DNA of 64,000 nucleotides from Halobellus ruber (GTDB lineage Archaea; Halobacteriota; Halobacteria; Halobacteriales; Haloferacaceae). Shown in pieces: positions 63,966 through 64,000 of the stretch. The notes beneath the pieces were generated by a model. That model made no database searches. It had not been told where the DNA came from and saw only the letters and a list, made by a program, of their open reading frames with translations. The position numbers and the translations under genes were made by a program. Positions within the stretch are counted from its first letter, which is position 1. Every line of letters starts with the position of its first letter. The DNA lies in NCBI RefSeq assembly GCF_014212355.1, contig NZ_JACKXD010000005.1, forward strand, positions 186,001-250,000, in the 5' to 3' direction.

Positions 63966-64000
63966 CGCTCCAGATCCGCGATCGGCGTACTGGTCGGATA

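Overview
The window is chromosomal DNA of a haloarchaeon (class Halobacteria). It is very GC-rich, its proteins are strongly acidic, and it carries a 129-residue halobacterial-type [2Fe-2S] ferredoxin, a 304-residue haloarchaeal malate dehydrogenase and an archaeal translation/SRP cluster (L39e, L31e, IF-6, L18Ae/LX, prefoldin alpha, FtsY, SRP54). Many starts lie about 25-30 bp from a TATA-like box, as expected for leaderless or short-leader transcripts. Genus cannot be assigned from the sequence alone.

Layout. 1-5.2 kb: a GcvT/DmdA-like aminomethyltransferase (cut by the window edge) behind a 49-residue small protein, a SAM methyltransferase joined in frame to a decayed molybdopterin-enzyme domain, an 80-bp palindrome, the ferredoxin and a 7TM-PAS histidine kinase. 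5.5-6.8 kb: a first MetY. 6.9-27.5 kb: a large cobalamin island. A leftward cobalt ECF transporter (cbiMNQO) diverges from a rightward operon cbiT-cbiL-cbiF-cbiG-cbiH-cbiH2-(3Fe-4S ferredoxin)-(LAGLIDADG-like protein)-cbiX-(DUF3209)-(beta-propeller). A leftward fused chlI/chlD-type ATPase then diverges from cobN-cbiC-cbiE/cbiA. 28-30.5 kb: metX-metY. 30.7-33.7 kb: SDR, cupin and PLP aminotransferase. 33.8-40 kb: NAD-dependent DNA ligase, ABC exporter, small protein and UvrC. 40.3-44.3 kb: a membrane protein with a Tat-type propeller, then mdh. 44.5-51.7 kb: a 2405-residue cell-surface protein. 51.8-52.2 kb: tRNA-Arg(TCT) with a ladder of copies of its 3' end. 52.3-56.4 kb: UPF0200/UPF0201, a DJ-1 family protein, a nucleoside-recognition membrane protein and two MgtE-like halves. 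56.5-61 kb: the SRP/ribosomal cluster. 61-64 kb: biotin transporter bioY-bioM-bioN under a BirA-type operator, and a divergent cmi4-like gene.

How the genes work together. The cobalamin island covers cobalt import, cobalt insertion into sirohydrochlorin (CbiX), most ring methylations (CbiL, CbiH, CbiF, CbiT, CbiE), ring opening (CbiG), methylmutase (CbiC) and a,c-diamidation (CbiA). CobN and the ChlI/D-type ATPase are the parts of the late, ATP-dependent chelatase used in the aerobic route, so the locus combines two chelation strategies. No CbiD or CbiJ/CbiK-type reductase is visible, while four uncharacterised or loosely characterised proteins sit inside the operon. Two MetY enzymes and MetX point to homocysteine/methionine synthesis, a user of B12-dependent methyl transfer in many organisms.

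The most unusual items are a cobalamin-operon protein that looks like a domesticated, catalytically dead LAGLIDADG protein, a cbiE-cbiA fusion that keeps an ATGA motif at its seam, the tRNA-Arg 3'-end ladder, a near-textbook BirA operator in front of bioY, and a coaxial 80-bp palindrome.
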